From positions 1 through 64,000 of the forward strand of contig NZ_JQKH01000005.1 of the NCBI RefSeq assembly GCF_000745955.1: DNA of 64,000 nt. Reading direction: 5' to 3'. This document shows, piece by piece, positions 35,191 to 44,789 of this stretch (positions are counted from its first letter, which is position 1; each line of letters starts with the position of its first letter). A program made the translations under genes and the position numbers. The notes under the pieces are model-generated. The model searched no databases. It was not told where the DNA came from and worked only from the letters and a program-made list of their open reading frames with translations. Origin of the DNA: Alysiella crassa DSM 2578 (GTDB taxonomy: Bacteria > Pseudomonadota > Gammaproteobacteria > Burkholderiales > Neisseriaceae).

Positions 35191-36078
35191 ATGAATACAG
35201 AAGCACAAAAAAAATTCGCCCCGATTGGATTAACCATTGGTTGCATTGTTTTTGGTTTGGGCAGTGTGATTGTGGCGCATTTACCGATTGGGGCATACGC
35301 GATTGCTTTTTGGCGGCTGGCGGTGGCGGCGGTGATTTTTGCCTTTCTCGCGCGCTGGTTCGCGCAAAAATTCCCTGAAAATACCCACGCCAAACGCTAC
35401 GCATGGTGGGCGGGGGCGTTTTTGGGGCTGGATTTGGCGTTGTGGCACGAAAGCATTTACGCCGTAGGACCGGGTATTTCTACCGTATTGAATTGTTTGC
35501 AAATTTTTTGGCTGACGATGATAGGCGTGATTTGGTTCAAAGAAAAATTATCCAAATTGCAAATATTCAGTTTAATCATGGCGTTAACAGGGATTGTGTT
35601 GATTGGCAGCCCCGAATTTGGGCATAATCAAAATGCGATGTGGGGCTTTGTATCGGGGATTTTGTCGGGGTTGATGTTGTCGCTGTCTATGGTTTTTGTG
35701 CGTAAAACGCAGCAAGCCGCGCCCACGCCGATTTTTCCCTTGATGTTTCGGATTAGTTTGGGGGGCATGGCGATTTTGATTTTGCCAACTTTATTATTGA
35801 ATGATAACAATATGTTGCCTACTACATGGTCGCAAATTGGCTGGATTTTGGTGTATGGCGCGGTGATGCAATGTTTTGCGTGGGGCATGATTGCTTATTC
35901 TATCCCATTGTTATCATTAAGTTTATCTGGATTATTATTATTAACCGAACCCGTTGCCGCGCTGATGATTGATTTTGCTTTTTTGGATAAGGAAATCAAT
36001 GGATTGCAATGGTTTGGTGCGGTGCTGACCATGGTCGCCATTTATTTAGGCAGCCTGAAAAGCAAAAACACACATTAA
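35191..36078 (+). CDS. EamA (DMT superfamily) transporter
   Basis: 295 residues with ten membrane segments forming two EamA repeats (about 10-140 and 155-290). Typical marks are AFWRLAVAAVIFA in the first, LSGLLLLTEPVAALMIDFAFL in the second, and the closing GAVLTMVAIYLGSLKSK, whose GSLKSK end is encoded by a partial DUS. Substrate unknown; relatives export amino acids, nucleosides or drugs. A methionine sulfoxide reductase gene follows 13 bp after the stop and may share the transcript. Confidence 0.92.
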   Translation: MNTEAQKKFAPIGLTIGCIVFGLGSVIVAHLPIGAYAIAFWRLAVAAVIFAFLARWFAQKFPENTHAKRYAWWAGAFLGLDLALWHESIYAVGPGISTVLNCLQIFWLTMIGVIWFKEKLSKLQIFSLIMALTGIVLIGSPEFGHNQNAMWGFVSGILSGLMLSLSMVFVRKTQQAAPTPIFPLMFRISLGGMAILILPTLLLNDNNMLPTTWSQIGWILVYGAVMQCFAWGMIAYSIPLLSLSLSGLLLLTEPVAALMIDFAFLDKEINGLQWFGAVLTMVAIYLGSLKSKNTH

Positions 36079-36091
36079 TTAAGGAAAAAAG

Positions 36092-37030
36092 ATGAATAAA
36101 ACCATTTATTTAGCAGGTGGCTGCTTTTGGGGTGTGGAAGCGTATTTTCAACGCATTCGCGGCGTGGTGGCGACACGCGTGGGCTACGCCAACGGCAAAA
36201 CAGAAAATCCAACTTACGAAGATGTTTGCCGCCGCCACACGGGACACGCGGAAACGGTGGAAATTGTTTACGATGATAATTTGTTGAATTTGCAAACATT
36301 ATTGCAGTATTTTTTCCGCATCATCAACCCAACTTCGCTGAATCAGCAGGGCAATGATGTGGGTGAACAATATCGCACAGGCGTGTATTATCTTGATTCG
36401 GCTGATGAAAAAATCATCGCCGCCGCACTTGCCGCCGAGCAGCGCAAATACCCCCAGCCGATTGTGGTGGAAAATTTGCCTTTGCAACGCTTTGATTCGG
36501 CAGAAGAATATCATCAAGATTATTTGCATAAAAATCCCAATGGCTATTGCCATATTGATGTGCGATTGGCGGATTTTCCCGTTTATGCTGCCGAATTTGT
36601 CAAGCCCAGCGATGAAATATTGCGCCAAACCCTGACTGATGAGCAATATTATGTTACGCAACAAAATGGCACGGAACGCCCGTTTAGCCATGAATATGAC
36701 CATTTGTTTGCGCGTGGTTTGTATGTGGACATTGTGAGTGGCGAACCTTTGTTTTCTTCGCGCGATAAATTTGATTCGGGCTGTGGTTGGGCGAGTTTCA
36801 GCCAGCCTGTTTCGCCTGATTCTTTGGTACAACAGCTTGATTTGTCGCACAATATGCGCCGTGTGGAAGTGCGAAGCGGCGCGGCAGATTCGCATTTGGG
36901 ACACGTTTTTCCCGATGGGCTGCCTGAACGCGGCGGCTTGCGCTATTGTATTAATGGCGCGAGTTTGCGTTTTGTGCCGTATGATGAGATGGCGGCGCAG
37001 GGTTATGCGGATTGGTTGGATTTTGTTTAA
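36092..37030 (+). CDS. msrAB: Bifunctional peptide methionine sulfoxide reductase (MsrA-MsrB)
   Basis: 312 residues. MsrA comes first (about 1-165), with [12 protein letters not shown] (Cys10); MsrB follows (about 180-312), with [13 protein letters not shown] and the catalytic [13 protein letters not shown]. It repairs both S and R sulfoxides. The related PilB of Neisseria has the same order but with an added N-terminal thioredoxin-like domain and export signal; both are absent here, so this form should be cytoplasmic. AAGGA precedes the ATG. It follows an EamA transporter gene on the same strand. Confidence 0.96.
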   Translation: MNKTIYLAGGCFWGVEAYFQRIRGVVATRVGYANGKTENPTYEDVCRRHTGHAETVEIVYDDNLLNLQTLLQYFFRIINPTSLNQQGNDVGEQYRTGVYYLDSADEKIIAAALAAEQRKYPQPIVVENLPLQRFDSAEEYHQDYLHKNPNGYCHIDVRLADFPVYAAEFVKPSDEILRQTLTDEQYYVTQQNGTERPFSHEYDHLFARGLYVDIVSGEPLFSSRDKFDSGCGWASFSQPVSPDSLVQQLDLSHNMRRVEVRSGAADSHLGHVFPDGLPERGGLRYCINGASLRFVPYDEMAAQGYADWLDFV

Positions 37031-37034
37031 TTGA

Positions 37035-37171
37035 TTTTCAGGCAGCCTTTCGGTATCGGACAAATTGTTGAGGCTGCCTGAACTCTGTCCCCTCCTCGTT
37101 TGGGACGGGGGAGGGGACAGGTTTGTGGTCATTTCAAAAAAATTGTTGTATAACGGTAAGGCAGCCTGAAA
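37035..37171. repeat. DUS-capped repeat with CCCCTCC core
   Basis: The left end is TTTTCAGGCAGCCTTTCGG and TATCGGACAA; the right end is ATTGTTGTATAACGG and AAGGCAGCCTGAAA. The core lies between TCTGTCCCCTCC and GGGAGGGGACAG (about 37084-37120). It ends two bases before the lpxK start, so it forms the lpxK leader. Confidence 0.7.
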
Positions 37172-37173
37172 CC

Positions 37174-38208
37174 ATGAATCTACACCAAATCATTGAAAAA
37201 CATTGGCAAAATCCACAACCTATTTTGCGAATTTGCTTGTCGCCCTTATCCAAAATATTCGCCAAAATTGCCGCCAAACGCCGTGCCGACTTCCTTTCAG
37301 GCAGCCTGAACGCGCAAAAATTGCCCATTCCTGTGGTGGTGGTGGGCAATATTCATGTGGGCGGCACGGGCAAAACGCCGATTACCGCCGCGCTCGTGTC
37401 CGCGCTGCAAACGCGTGGCGTGAAAGTGGGCGTGATCAGTCGCGGATACGGCAGAAAATCGCGTGAAATCCACGTCTTACACGCACACAGCACCGCCGAA
37501 CAAGCAGGCGATGAACCCTTAATGCTGTTCCGCCAAACGGGTGCGCCGACCGCCGTAGGCGCAGACCGTTACGCGGCAGGCATGGCATTATTGGCACAAT
37601 GTCCTGATTTACAAATGATTATTTCAGACGATGGTTTGCAACATTATCGTTTGGCGCGAGATGTGGAAATTTGCGTTTTCCCTGCGGCAGACGTGGGGCG
37701 TGTGGATTTAGACGTTTTGCCCAATGGCGCGTTACGCGAATCGGTGGCGCGTTTGCAAGATGTTGATTTTGTGATTATTAGCAATGCGACTGCGGCGCAA
37801 GTTGCCCAATTCGCCCAAGATTTCAGGCTGCCTGAAACAAAATTATTTGCCAGCGAAACTTTGACGGCTGAACCTTATCGTTTGGCAAATCCCGATGAAA
37901 AACTGCTTTCAGGCAGCCTGAAAACGGGGGCGGCGTGCGTGGCGGTGGCGGGGATTGCGCGTCCGCAGCGTTTTTTTAATGCTTTGAATAATATGGGATT
38001 TTATTTATCGCAAACCATTGTGTTGCCCGACCATGCCGCCATAAATGTGGACGATTTGCCCCATGCCGATTATGTGTTTATCACAGAAAAAGATGCGGTA
38101 AAATTGTCGGGGCAAGTACTTGATAATGTGTGGGTTTTGCCGATTCGGGCGCGGATTGAGCCTGATTTGGCAAATGTGATGATTGGGAAATTGGGTGGGA
38201 GAATATAG
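37174..38208 (+). CDS. lpxK: Tetraacyldisaccharide 4'-kinase
   Basis: Adds the 4'-phosphate in lipid A synthesis at the inner membrane. 344 residues from the ATG at 37174; the longer frame begins inside a repeat. Motifs: [12 protein letters not shown] (Walker A, about 58-69), [49 protein letters not shown], and late [13 protein letters not shown] copies read as SGSLNAQ, FRLPETK and SGSLKTG. The stop codon TAG belongs to the end of a Correia-like element, so the C-terminus (LGGRI) was probably fixed by that insertion. Confidence 0.96.
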   Translation: MNLHQIIEKHWQNPQPILRICLSPLSKIFAKIAAKRRADFLSGSLNAQKLPIPVVVVGNIHVGGTGKTPITAALVSALQTRGVKVGVISRGYGRKSREIHVLHAHSTAEQAGDEPLMLFRQTGAPTAVGADRYAAGMALLAQCPDLQMIISDDGLQHYRLARDVEICVFPAADVGRVDLDVLPNGALRESVARLQDVDFVIISNATAAQVAQFAQDFRLPETKLFASETLTAEPYRLANPDEKLLSGSLKTGAACVAVAGIARPQRFFNALNNMGFYLSQTIVLPDHAAINVDDLPHADYVFITEKDAVKLSGQVLDNVWVLPIRARIEPDLANVMIGKLGGRI

Positions 38209-38312
38209 TCGTAGAAATGAAAATGCAGTACAAGGCGACAACGCCCGCCGTGTACGAATAGTACATAAGGGCGTTGGCAACGCCGTACTGCTTTTTCAGT
38301 TCTGCGACTATA
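38204..38312. repeat. Correia-like element (TATAGTCG type) overlapping the lpxK stop
   Basis: 109 bp in the same orientation as the copy at 9435. Its first bases TATAG supply the lpxK stop codon. It is directly followed by the palindrome and right arm of a DUS-capped repeat, which suggests insertion into that element. Confidence 0.85.
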
Positions 38313-38316
38313 GAAT

Positions 38317-38420
38317 TGTAGGGTGCGTACCACGCACCAATTTATTCGAATAATTTGGTATTTTGGTGCGTAATACACACCCTACATGAATATTGTTGTG
38401 TACCGAAAGGCAGCCTGAAA
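38317..38420. repeat. Half DUS-capped repeat, GTAGGGTGCG core
   Basis: The core palindrome TGTAGGGTGCGTACC to CACACCCTACA spans 38317-38386; the right arm TTGTTGTGTACCGAAA with a DUS ends at 38420. The left arm is missing and a Correia-like element stands in its place. Confidence 0.7.
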
Positions 38421-38469
38421 AAAATCGCGTAAACCAAACCATTATTTATACGATAATGGATTATTTTAT

Positions 38470-39234
38470 TTAGGGAATTGCCATTACATCGCCCGAAATG
38501 GGGTGGCGCATAATGCTCATATTCACGCTGTAAATATCGCGCAACACTTCTGTGGTCATAATCTCGTCAGGCGTACCTGATTTCAGCACGCGCCCACCGT
38601 GTAGTGCCAACAATTCATCGCAATATCGCGCCGCCAAATTAATATCATGAATCACAATAATCACGCCTAAATTCAATTGTCTAGATAATGATTTTACCAA
38701 TTCCATCACTTCCAATTGATGAGCAATATCCAATGCAGCAAGCGGCTCGTCCAGCAATAAAAAACGGCTCTGTTGCGCCAAACACATCGCCAGCCACACG
38801 CGTGAACGCTCACCACCCGACAAATTGTCCACAAATTTATGACGGAATTTTTCGGTGTGGGTTAATTCAAAAGCGCGTTTACAGGCGGCGCGGTCTTCGG
38901 CGGTTTCGCGACCTGTTAAACCTGTCCATGCGTATCGCCCCATTTTGACCAATTCTTCGGCGGTCAAGCTGGCGGCGGCAGGCAAATGTTGCGGCAAATA
39001 GGCAAGTTGTTTGGCATAATCGCGGCTGGAATATTCATCTAATGCTTTGTTATCCAATAAAATTTCTCCAGAAGTGGGGCGATGTTGGCGCACCAGCATT
39101 TTGAGTAAAGTGGATTTACCCGAACCGTTGTGTCCGATTAAGCCATAAACTTTTTGCGGTGAAAATTGCACATGAATATCGTGCAGCAACACGCGTTCTG
39201 GCACGGAAAAGTGTACATGATTGAGTTGAAACAT
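38470..39234 (-). CDS. Iron-siderophore ABC transporter ATPase
   Basis: 254 residues. Walker A GHNGSGKST (about 35-43), signature LSGGERSRVWLAM, Walker B FLLLDEPLAALD, switch IIVIHDINLA. The sequence MLVRQHRPTSGEILLDNKALDEYSSRDYAKQLAYLPQHLP is typical of FhuC/FepC ATPases for siderophores, heme or cobalamin. No permease or binding protein adjoins it; the binding protein at 8560-9420 is a possible partner. The ATG is preceded by a DUS instead of a clear ribosome site. Confidence 0.92.
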   Translation of the reverse strand: MFQLNHVHFSVPERVLLHDIHVQFSPQKVYGLIGHNGSGKSTLLKMLVRQHRPTSGEILLDNKALDEYSSRDYAKQLAYLPQHLPAAASLTAEELVKMGRYAWTGLTGRETAEDRAACKRAFELTHTEKFRHKFVDNLSGGERSRVWLAMCLAQQSRFLLLDEPLAALDIAHQLEVMELVKSLSRQLNLGVIIVIHDINLAARYCDELLALHGGRVLKSGTPDEIMTTEVLRDIYSVNMSIMRHPISGDVMAIP

Positions 39235-39355
39235 GGTTTCAGGCTGCCTGAAAAATGGAAAGGTTTGAATTGTAAATGATTTGATTAAAAAATAAAAATA
39301 TGGATTTCAGGCAGCCTGAAAAATCGGGTATCATCTTATTTTTTGCCCAACCAAA

Positions 39356-39685
39356 ATGTTAAACGCCCAATTGCTTGCCGACAAAATCCCCGATTTAAAT
39401 TTTCAAAATATGCTGAACCAATTTGCCGCCCAGTTTTCCGCCGCAGAATTGGGTTTACTGCATGAAATATTAGAAAAATTTGATTTTGACGTATTGCAAG
39501 CACAAGCTCTGGCGCAAGCCGTTATGCAACAAAGCCGCTTTGACCCCAACGCCAACCACATCACAGACGAATTCGCCGACCCCGATGAAGAAACCACGTC
39601 TATTTGCCAACATTGTCTGAATCCGCCCGTGCCGCCGTTGCGCGATTATTATATGTGGCGCGACAAATCTTTTCAGGCAGCCTGA
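39356..39685 (+). CDS. Uncharacterised small protein
   Basis: 109 residues, mostly helical (LNQFAAQFSAAELGLLHEILEKFDFDVLQAQALAQAVM), then an acidic stretch (DEFADPDEETTS) and a CxxC pair (ICQHCLNPP). The final QAA and stop are written by a DUS. No family is recognised. The start lacks a good ribosome site but the ATG follows shortly after a DUS in an AT-rich leader. It stands alone between a minus-strand ATPase gene and dut. Confidence 0.65.
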   Translation: MLNAQLLADKIPDLNFQNMLNQFAAQFSAAELGLLHEILEKFDFDVLQAQALAQAVMQQSRFDPNANHITDEFADPDEETTSICQHCLNPPVPPLRDYYMWRDKSFQAA

Positions 39686-39961
39686 AATGAAAGTTTGCCT
39701 ACGGCGTGCGCTCTATCGCCGCGCGGCGACTTACTTTTTGGAAAAGTAAGCCAAACAATCATAAAATTAAAAATTCCATGAAAATTAAGTGTTTGTGTAG
39801 GGTGGGTGCTTGCACCCACGTGTTTTCAGGCTGCCTGAACATTTGGGGAAAATGGCTAATCGTGGGCTGTGCAGCGTGGTACGCGGCGCAACGCGTGTTC
39901 AACGCAATAGTAATGGCAGCCTGAAATCGTATTTTTTATCTAATTAAATAAAGTGAATAAA

Positions 39962-40411
39962 ATGAATAAAGTACAACTCAAAATCATCAATCCAGCCATT
40001 CAAGATTATCTGCCCACTTACGCCACCACAGGCTCGGCAGGGCTGGATTTACGTGCCTGTATCGCCGAACCCATCACTTTGGCGGCGGGCGAAACGCGCC
40101 TGATTCCAACAGGCATTGCCATTTTTTTGGATAATCCGAATTTGGCGGCGATGTTGTTGCCGCGTTCAGGTTTGGGGCATAAACATGGGATTGTTTTGGG
40201 CAATTTGGTGGGCTTGATTGACTCGGATTATCAAGGTGAACTGATGGTGTCTTTGTGGAATCGCAGCGAAAATGAATTTACCATTCAACCATTTGAACGC
40301 GTGGCGCAGATGGTGATTGTGCCTGTGGTGCAAGCAGATTTTGAATTGGTGAATGAATTTGTCGCCACCGAGCGCGGTGTGGGCGGATTTGGCAGCACAG
40401 GGCGCGAATAA
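39962..40411 (+). CDS. dut: dUTP diphosphatase
   Basis: Hydrolyses dUTP to dUMP, keeping uracil out of DNA and feeding dTMP synthesis. 149 residues from the ATG at 39962 (a GTG 3 codons earlier is possible). Conserved motifs appear in order: AGLDLRA (I), [10 protein letters not shown] (II), [11 protein letters not shown] (III), [12 protein letters not shown] (IV) and [10 protein letters not shown] (V). The trimeric enzyme is cytoplasmic. It is followed by a DUS-capped repeat. Confidence 0.97.
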   Translation: MNKVQLKIINPAIQDYLPTYATTGSAGLDLRACIAEPITLAAGETRLIPTGIAIFLDNPNLAAMLLPRSGLGHKHGIVLGNLVGLIDSDYQGELMVSLWNRSENEFTIQPFERVAQMVIVPVVQADFELVNEFVATERGVGGFGSTGRE

Positions 40412-40415
40412 AAAC

Positions 40416-40578
40416 TTTCAGGCAGCCTGAAAGTACACGACAAAAATCACAGTAGGGTACGCCGTGTGCACCAAGTTTGCCACAATATTTCAATTATTCC
40501 AGCCATCTTGGTGCGCACGGCGCACCCTACAGAATTCGTGATTGCAAAATTATCCTGCACCCAAAAGGCAGCCTGAAA
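40416..40578. repeat. DUS-capped repeat, GTAGGGTACG core
   Basis: The left end is TTTCAGGCAGCCTGAAA and GTACACGACAAAAATCAC; the core lies between GTAGGGTACGCCGTG and CGCACCCTAC; the right arm, degenerate, ends AAAAGGCAGCCTGAAA. It fills the dut-dnaB spacer. Confidence 0.7.
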
Positions 40579-40624
40579 CCCAAAATGTGCCGAAAAATGT
40601 TAGTTTTAAACGCGAAAACACACT

Positions 40625-42028
40625 ATGCAAGATTATTCTGATTACACCGACCCCGATGTAGAAGCCATCGCCCGCCCGCCTTATTCTCTGGAAGCCGAAC
40701 AATCCGTGTTGGGCGGCTTGATTTTGGACAATACCGCGTGGGACAGCATTGCCGATGTCTTGTCCGACCACGATTTTTATCGCCCCGACCACAAACTCAT
40801 TTTCCGCGCCATCAGCCGCCTAATGAACGAAGGTCGCCCCACCGACATCGTTACCCTGCAAGAACAATTGCAACGCTATGATGAACTAGAAAGCGCAGGC
40901 GGCTTCAGCTATTTGGTTACTTTGGCGCAAAACACGCCGTCTGCTGCCAATATTCGCCGCTATGCCGAAATTGTGCGCGAACGCTCCGTTATTCGCCAAC
41001 TTGCCGAAGTTGGAACGGAAATTGCTAGAAGTGCATACAATCCGCAAGGAAAAAGTGCAGAAAGATTATTAGACGAAGCCGAAAACAAAGTTTTCCAAAT
41101 CGCCGAAAGCACCACCAAAGCCAAACAAGGCTTTCTGGAAATGCCTGAATTATTGAAACAAAATATTGAACGCATTGATATGCTTTACTCGCGCGATAAT
41201 CCCGATGAAGTAACGGGTGTGTCCACAGGTTTTGTGGATTTAGACCGCTTGACTTCGGGTTTACAAGCGGGCGATTTGATTATTGTGGCGGGTCGTCCAT
41301 CTATGGGTAAAACCGCGTTTGCGGTGAATATTGCCGAAAATGTGGCGTTGCAAAGCAAGCAGCCTGTGGCGATTTTCTCTATGGAAATGGGCGGTTCACA
41401 ATTGGCTTTGCGTATGATTAGCTCTATTGGGCGACTTGACCAGCATTTACTGAAAACAGGCAGGTTGGAAGACGAACATTGGGAGCGACTAAACGAAGCC
41501 GTTGCCAATTTATCCGATGCACCGATTTTTATTGACGAAACCGCAGGTTTGACCGCGTTGGAGCTACGCGCTCGTTCGCGGCGATTGGCGCGGCGGTTTG
41601 ATGGTAAATTGGGTTTGATTGTGATTGATTATTTGCAATTGATGTCAGGCTCGGGGCGCAGCGATAATCGTGCGGCTGAATTGGGCGAAATTTCACGTTC
41701 ACTCAAGGCTTTAGCCAAAGAATTGCAAGTGCCTGTGATTGCCCTATCCCAATTATCGCGCACGGTGGAGTCGCGTACCGATAAACGCCCGATGATGTCC
41801 GATTTGCGCGAATCTGGCGCGATTGAGCAAGACGCGGATTTGATTATGTTTATGTTCCGCGATGAGTATTACACCAAAGAAGCCAGTCAATTCAAAGGTT
41901 TGGCAGAATGTATTATTGGTAAGCACCGTAATGGTCCAACAGGACGCGTGTTTTTGACCTTTTTGGGACACTTTACCCGTTTTGAAAATGCGGCGTATAT
42001 TCCCGAACATGTGGTGCAAGATGATTAA
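40625..42028 (+). CDS. dnaB: Replicative DNA helicase
   Basis: 467 residues, hexameric 5'-3' helicase of the replisome. The N-terminal domain (about 15-120) has PYSLEAEQSVLGGLI and PTDIVTLQEQL; the RecA-like domain has GRPSMGKTA (Walker A, about 223-231), IFSMEMGGSQLALR, GLIVIDYLQLM (Walker B), QLSRTVESR and DLRESGAIEQDADLIMF. There is no intein. It is immediately upstream of the minor-pilin genes, the same neighbourhood as in Neisseria species. Confidence 0.98.
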   Translation: MQDYSDYTDPDVEAIARPPYSLEAEQSVLGGLILDNTAWDSIADVLSDHDFYRPDHKLIFRAISRLMNEGRPTDIVTLQEQLQRYDELESAGGFSYLVTLAQNTPSAANIRRYAEIVRERSVIRQLAEVGTEIARSAYNPQGKSAERLLDEAENKVFQIAESTTKAKQGFLEMPELLKQNIERIDMLYSRDNPDEVTGVSTGFVDLDRLTSGLQAGDLIIVAGRPSMGKTAFAVNIAENVALQSKQPVAIFSMEMGGSQLALRMISSIGRLDQHLLKTGRLEDEHWERLNEAVANLSDAPIFIDETAGLTALELRARSRRLARRFDGKLGLIVIDYLQLMSGSGRSDNRAAELGEISRSLKALAKELQVPVIALSQLSRTVESRTDKRPMMSDLRESGAIEQDADLIMFMFRDEYYTKEASQFKGLAECIIGKHRNGPTGRVFLTFLGHFTRFENAAYIPEHVVQDD

Positions 42029-42238
42029 GTTTTCAGGCTGCCTGAAAACGTGTAGCGTAACGATTGCCCTACAAATTCATTGATTTAGGCTGAATAGACT
42101 TATCAGGCAGCCTGAAAGCCTGATAAAATATTCATTGTTTTAACTTTAATATTTCACAACTTTAAATTTCACAATGTGCATATTTTGCGCCATAAGCTGC
42201 CGTATGCTGGAAATGATTGTATTCAAGAGGATTTTTGT

Positions 42239-42952
42239 ATGAAAAAACACACATCAGGTTTCACGCTGGTTGAACTCATGGTAACCATAGCGGTGATAGC
42301 GATTATGGCGGCAATTGCGTTTCCAAGTATGCGTGATTTTGTGGCAAGCGCGCGCATTGCCAATCGTGCTGAGCAAATTGGCAATTTATTCCGTTTTGCC
42401 AAATCGGAAGCGGTGCGTTTGGGTAAACCTGTGATTATTTGCGGCACACAGATTCGTGATGATGGTCGTTCATTGGGTGTGTGCGATGATAAACAATTAA
42501 ATAGCGGTTTGATGGCGTATGCAGACAATAATCGCAATGGTGTGTTTGATGCGGGTACAGACTCTGAATTGCGCACCATCACCATCAATGCAGGCAGCAA
42601 AAATAATCTGAAGCTGGGTACGGCAAATTATCAAATGGCATTAAATGGTGCGATTACGCCGATTATGCCCGCTGCGCCTGAATTTATTTTTATGTCATCG
42701 GGCGCATTCGGCACTAAACCAAATACAGGCGATTTAACAGGTTTGCAAGTGCAAAATCGTTTTGTAACATTCCAGTTGTATGATAATGTGAAATACAGTA
42801 AAGCTCGTAATTTCATAGGACGAGTGGTGTATATTAGCCCAACAGGGATTGTTAATACTTGCTATGACCAAGCAACACGCCCAACTAAACCCAGCACCGA
42901 TAGTTCAAAAAATACCATTATTGCCGCCGTGTGCAATTTGCCAACCAACTGA
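42239..42952 (+). CDS. pilH: Type IV pilus minor pilin, FimT/GspH-like
   Basis: 237 residues from the ATG at 42239, with AGAGG 9 nt upstream; the frame opens 21 codons earlier without support. The class III signal is SG|FTLVELMVTIAVIAIMAAIAFPS with Glu at mature position 5. The body has the GspH features (NLFRFAKSEAVRLGKPVIICG) and a C-terminal Cys pair (NTCYDQ, AAVCNL). It is first of five minor-pilin genes after dnaB, and is thought to help prime pilus assembly in the inner membrane. Confidence 0.93.
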   Translation: MKKHTSGFTLVELMVTIAVIAIMAAIAFPSMRDFVASARIANRAEQIGNLFRFAKSEAVRLGKPVIICGTQIRDDGRSLGVCDDKQLNSGLMAYADNNRNGVFDAGTDSELRTITINAGSKNNLKLGTANYQMALNGAITPIMPAAPEFIFMSSGAFGTKPNTGDLTGLQVQNRFVTFQLYDNVKYSKARNFIGRVVYISPTGIVNTCYDQATRPTKPSTDSSKNTIIAAVCNLPTN

Positions 42953-42976
42953 TAAACCAAATTCAGGAGTATATGT

Positions 42977-43609
42977 ATGACAAATTTACAAAATAAGCAG
43001 ATGGGTTCTACTTTGGTAGAAGTGATAGTTTCTGTGTTTTTACTGACGTTTGGTGTGTTGGGTTTGATGGCGGCGCAATTGCGTTCGGTGGCAAGTCTAT
43101 CGGAAGCGGAAAACCGTAATGCGGTGGCGTTGGCAGCGGAAAATTTGGCGGACGGTATGCAGATGAATCCATCGGTGCAGCGTTTGGTGACCACCAATGG
43201 TTTGAATATTGTGCGCCGTTATCCTGATTATATTCGTGGCGTAACCAAAGTAAACCCATTGGATGCGGCGGCGAATAAATTGCCTACACCATTAACAGGA
43301 GCAAGCAGTTGGACAGCCGATTCAGGCAGTAGAGATGCCATTACCAAAGCACAAGTTGCCGAAAATCAGCTCCGTATTTTTGAACAAGGTTTGACACAAT
43401 TGCCTAATACGGTGGACATTCAGTATGCAATTTGTTTGGACAATGCTTCGGGTGAGCCGACTTATAATAACGGTACAATGAACCCCAATTGTCGTCCGTC
43501 TAATACGGGTAATGATAGAACGGTGATTAAAGTACTGTGGGTGGTGCGTGGCGACAATGCGACTTCTGCTCCTGTGGTGTTTACTTATCAGTTACACGTT
43601 TCACAATAA
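42977..43609 (+). CDS. pilI: Type IV pilus minor pilin, PilV/PilI-like
   Basis: 210 residues. The prepilin signal ends QMG|STLVEVIVSVFLLTFGVLGLMAAQL, with Glu at mature position 5. The NRNAVALAAENLADGMQMNP segment is typical of the PilV/PilI group, and the C-terminus has a Cys pair (AICLDNA, MNPNC). CAGGAG precedes the ATG. It follows pilH by 24 bp and belongs to the pilHIJKX-type operon. It probably forms part of the tip/priming complex with PilJ, PilK and PilH. Confidence 0.92.
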   Translation: MTNLQNKQMGSTLVEVIVSVFLLTFGVLGLMAAQLRSVASLSEAENRNAVALAAENLADGMQMNPSVQRLVTTNGLNIVRRYPDYIRGVTKVNPLDAAANKLPTPLTGASSWTADSGSRDAITKAQVAENQLRIFEQGLTQLPNTVDIQYAICLDNASGEPTYNNGTMNPNCRPSNTGNDRTVIKVLWVVRGDNATSAPVVFTYQLHVSQ

Positions 43610-43687
43610 TGCAAAAATGACTGTTTCAGGCTGCCTTTATTTTCAGGCTGCCTGAAAAAATCAACCCAGTTTCTAAAGGATAATTGA

Positions 43688-44776
43688 ATGAATTACCCCA
43701 TGCGTGGGCAAACCATTAAAGGTTTTACCCTGATTGAATTTTTGGTTGCCAGTATTCTTGCCATGATTGTGATTGTGGCGGCAGGCAGCACTTATTTTAT
43801 GACCCGCAAATTAAGCGATGAAGCGCAAAAGCGTTTAACCATTCAGCAAAATTTGCGTAATGCAACCACCCAAATTATGCGTGATGCGCGTATGGCGGGT
43901 TCGTTTGGTTGCTACAACACCAGCAGCACGATTAAAGACAAAAATGCCCCCATTACCAATACAGGTTTGAAATTGGTTGCACCTGAAGGCAATGATACTG
44001 AAGGCGGTGTATTGAAATTGGAAGCGGTAGATAATGCGATGGGTGTGCGTTGGGGTAAAGTGGGCAAACAAGATGCCTTGATTTTTATCTATGGCTTGGG
44101 TGAAACACCTGTTACGCAAACGCAAGGTCTAACTGCTGCAGCAAATAATGATTTACAACAATTGACTTTGGGTGTGAGCAATGACAATGAAAAAGCGACC
44201 GACCCATTGCGCCAAGCTTTAGCCAATAGGGGCAATATTGTGGTGAGTAGCTGTCGCACAGCGATTGCCTTGAATATGGGTAATGCCATTAATAACGATG
44301 ATACCCTTAATTTTAATACCCATTTGCAAGCCCAGCCATTTACTTTGGCAGACGCTGGCGAATTGGCGGTCAGTCAATTGTATGCTGCTGCTTATGTGCA
44401 TAATCCAGCCACAAAACAATTAATGCGTGTGGACATCGGCAGTAATGGCAGATGGCAAAGTCCACAATTGGTGGCAGAAGGTATTAACAGCATGAGTGTG
44501 TCTTATGCTTATGCAGATAATTGTCCAATAGACAGTTTGAGTACAGATAAAGGTGTGGTGGCGGAAACCTTTACCTTTACGAAAACATTAGCCACCACTG
44601 CCAAGAAAAATGCATTGCCCGCTATGGTGCAAGTGTATTTGAATTATGATGTGGATACAGAGGCTACGGTAGATCCAGCGACCAATCAAGCAAAGAAATT
44701 AACGGCTGACTACATCATCAATGCAACTGTGCGTGGTGGTAATGTTTGTGGTAACCGCACACCTGTACCAAGTTAA
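43688..44776 (+). CDS. pilJ: Type IV pilus minor pilin, PilW/PilJ-like
   Basis: 362 residues, the largest of the set, as usual for this member. Prepilin signal TIKG|FTLIEFLVASILAMIVIVAAGS with Glu at mature position 5. Later parts include TTQIMRDARMAGSFGCY, characteristic of PilW. AAAGGA is well placed before the ATG. A 78-bp spacer with two DUS copies in the same direction separates it from pilI. The large globular domain likely sits at the pilus tip or priming complex. Confidence 0.92.
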   Translation: MNYPMRGQTIKGFTLIEFLVASILAMIVIVAAGSTYFMTRKLSDEAQKRLTIQQNLRNATTQIMRDARMAGSFGCYNTSSTIKDKNAPITNTGLKLVAPEGNDTEGGVLKLEAVDNAMGVRWGKVGKQDALIFIYGLGETPVTQTQGLTAAANNDLQQLTLGVSNDNEKATDPLRQALANRGNIVVSSCRTAIALNMGNAINNDDTLNFNTHLQAQPFTLADAGELAVSQLYAAAYVHNPATKQLMRVDIGSNGRWQSPQLVAEGINSMSVSYAYADNCPIDSLSTDKGVVAETFTFTKTLATTAKKNALPAMVQVYLNYDVDTEATVDPATNQAKKLTADYIINATVRGGNVCGNRTPVPS

Positions 44777-44789
44777 TCGGAGAATTTGA

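Noticed and set aside
36299-37132. 277-codon frame opposite msrAB
   Set aside because: Antisense shadow of the reductase fusion, partly running into repeat DNA; no coding signature of its own.
39688-39750. Short frame MKVCLRRALYRRAATYFLEK after the small gene at 39356
   Set aside because: Very short, no ribosome site, in a patch of GC-rich repeat-like DNA; not supported as a gene.
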